Assembly (NCBI GenBank): GCA_039583875.1
Contig: CM077151.1
Location: forward strand, 25,600,208 to 25,664,207
Length of the DNA stretch: 64,000 nt
Reading direction: 5' to 3'
Source of the DNA: Platanthera guangdongensis
Lineage: Eukaryota; Streptophyta; Magnoliopsida; Asparagales; Orchidaceae
Shown: positions 62,779 through 64,000 of the stretch, piece by piece
How the letters are laid out: the number at the start of each line of letters is the position of its first letter
How positions within the stretch are numbered: position 1 is the first letter of the stretch
The notes under the pieces: model-generated
Database searches by the model: none
The model's input: only the letters and a program-made list of their open reading frames with translations
What the model was told of the DNA's origin: nothing
Made by a program: the position numbers and the translations under genes

Positions 62779-63736
62779 TGTGATTCTTGTGGATTGTATG
62801 TTTGTTAGCTGTATTATTTCATTTGATGAATAAAACATTATATGCATTTTATTTTACATATTTTGGCAAGTTCTTTTATTGTGTTATTATTTTTATTGTG
62901 ATGGAGTAGTTAACTGTATAAATGTCCTTAAAATATTTGTTTTCATAGGTCAAGTAGTGACTTGAATGTGAGAACATATGATCCCAGAAGCTTCATTCTT
63001 AAAGTTCTCTGGTCGTTGTATCAACTTAGAAGCTAAGGACGATGGTGATACCTTTAAGACTAGCATGTGCATTGACTGATGACCTGTTCTCACAGGTCAT
63101 GATATTGTGATATCAAGTTATCAAATGGGTACTTGTTATAAACAAGTTGTACTGGACAGACCCACCATTAGAATAATTTGTGGATTGTTATATAAACGTG
63201 TCACAAGTATGACTCAAGTAGCAATGGTGTTTGTGGTCCTTTGACTTGAAGTCACAGCATTTATCGAGTGAGGAAGAGCGTGTTTTGATATCATCAAAAG
63301 TCCAGTCTTGAGAAAGTTGGATGATAAAGTTGATTATTGGGTACGTTACGAATTATTTGGGTGTTTGCGTGTGAGCAGAGATGAGATTTGTTCTCCTTTA
63401 TGACAAGAGTTGAATTTATGGGCCCCTTGATGGAATGGGACTGAGAAATGCATGGTCATGCTTGTTTGAGTCAATATATGATATTGGCCTCACCAATTTC
63501 TGTAAGTTCATTCTAGATCAGGAAACTGAGATTAAATGATTATAAGGGTGACACGGTCTATACCTCTAGTTTTATCCGGGTGTAAGGGACGAAAGGACAT
63601 GACAACACTGTAACATTGGTCATCATGACTTTTGAGTTTATTAACTCTTACTGTTTGAAGAGCAATGATATATTGCTAGATGTCGTTCATTGTTTGTGAA
63701 GCTTTTATTTGATACTTTCAAGATCAAGTTGGAGAC
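62779..63736 (+). other. Copia C4 3' untranslated region and polypurine tract
   Basis: About 960 non-coding bases after pol. The end, GATCAAGTTGGAGAC, stands directly before TGTTGG and is the probable polypurine tract. A long 3' spacer is unusual for a copia; no frame with motifs was found in either direction. Confidence 0.7.
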
Positions 63737-64000
63737 TGTTGGTGTTACAATTGTGATCTGCAAGTGATCAAGCATGTTGCATCACTGTCAACTCAGTATG
63801 AGCCTATCAGGGTCGCACATAAGATTGTGCAGAAATTGGGAGATAGGATCTATATGGTATAGCTCATATAATGAGTTGAAAAGGACTAAAAATATTCTAA
63901 GGCAAAAGCGTCGAGTGTGTCGAGACCACTCAACGCCTTCGTCTAGTTAAGAGTTGACTCGTAGAATGATGGTGTTGAGTGAGTTGAGTGTATTAAACGA
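63737..64000 (+). repeat. Copia C4 3' LTR, cut by the window edge
   Basis: The first 264 bases match 48968 onward with roughly 20 differences by eye, including the CAACGCCTTCGTC..GTTAAGAGTTGA block. The rest lies beyond the window. Confidence 0.9.

Overview
The window is plant nuclear DNA, almost certainly from a flowering plant, dominated by nested transposable elements. The evidence is Ty1/copia and Ty3/gypsy elements with methionine-tRNA-like primer sites, an L1-type LINE with a plant-style 3' end, Au-like SINE sequence, Tourist-like MITEs and a hAT element. The only host gene I can support is on the minus strand: four exons of a phosphatidylinositol-phosphate kinase (PIPK/PIP5K family) at 31343-31233, 31163-30976, 6099-5944 and 4938-4761. 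Exons 2 and 3 join in perfect phase across an intron of about 24.9 kb that is filled with transposons. The N-terminal and C-terminal exons are not visible here.

Layout. 1-4760: the end of a Tourist-like MITE, a dead copia relic, a possible minus-strand LTR, simple repeats and anonymous DNA. 4761-6099: two PIPK exons. 6100-30975: the giant intron. It holds a transposon carrying a 23-bp minisatellite, a decayed LINE split by a related transposon, copia relics, a complete MITE, a minus-strand copia (C0) split by a nearly intact gypsy element (G1, 12715-18489, target duplication GCATG), a plus-strand copia (P), a degraded duplicate segment (A), a minus-strand copia without gag (C1), and segment B, the well-kept version of A. 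30976-31343: two PIPK exons, inside B. 31434-36651: an older minus-strand copia (C2). 36800-38797: a solo gypsy LTR with TTACT duplications. 38798-40880: anonymous DNA with one SINE.

40884-48797: a dead gypsy element (G2) interrupted by an inverted-repeat DNA element (D1), which itself contains a foldback MITE and a minus-strand copia (C3). 48968-64000: a large plus-strand copia (C4, 1275-bp LTR; its second LTR runs off the window). C4 is split by a gypsy chromovirus (G3, 52931-60516, target duplication ACCTA), which is in turn split by a hAT element (H1, 53787-55882, target duplication AGGAGGGG).

The most unusual structure is the pair of segments A (23856-25480) and B (29598-31768). Both run from the copia P tail through its LTR, a SINE fragment and two PIPK exons into the end of a minus-strand copia. 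The layout is what unequal crossing-over between C1 and C2 would give. Segment A has lost about a quarter of its length in many short gaps, which wreck its exon copies; B has kept them. I see no CRISPR array, operon, rRNA or tRNA gene, or new defence-like system. The interest lies in transposon nesting and its effect on one signalling-kinase gene.
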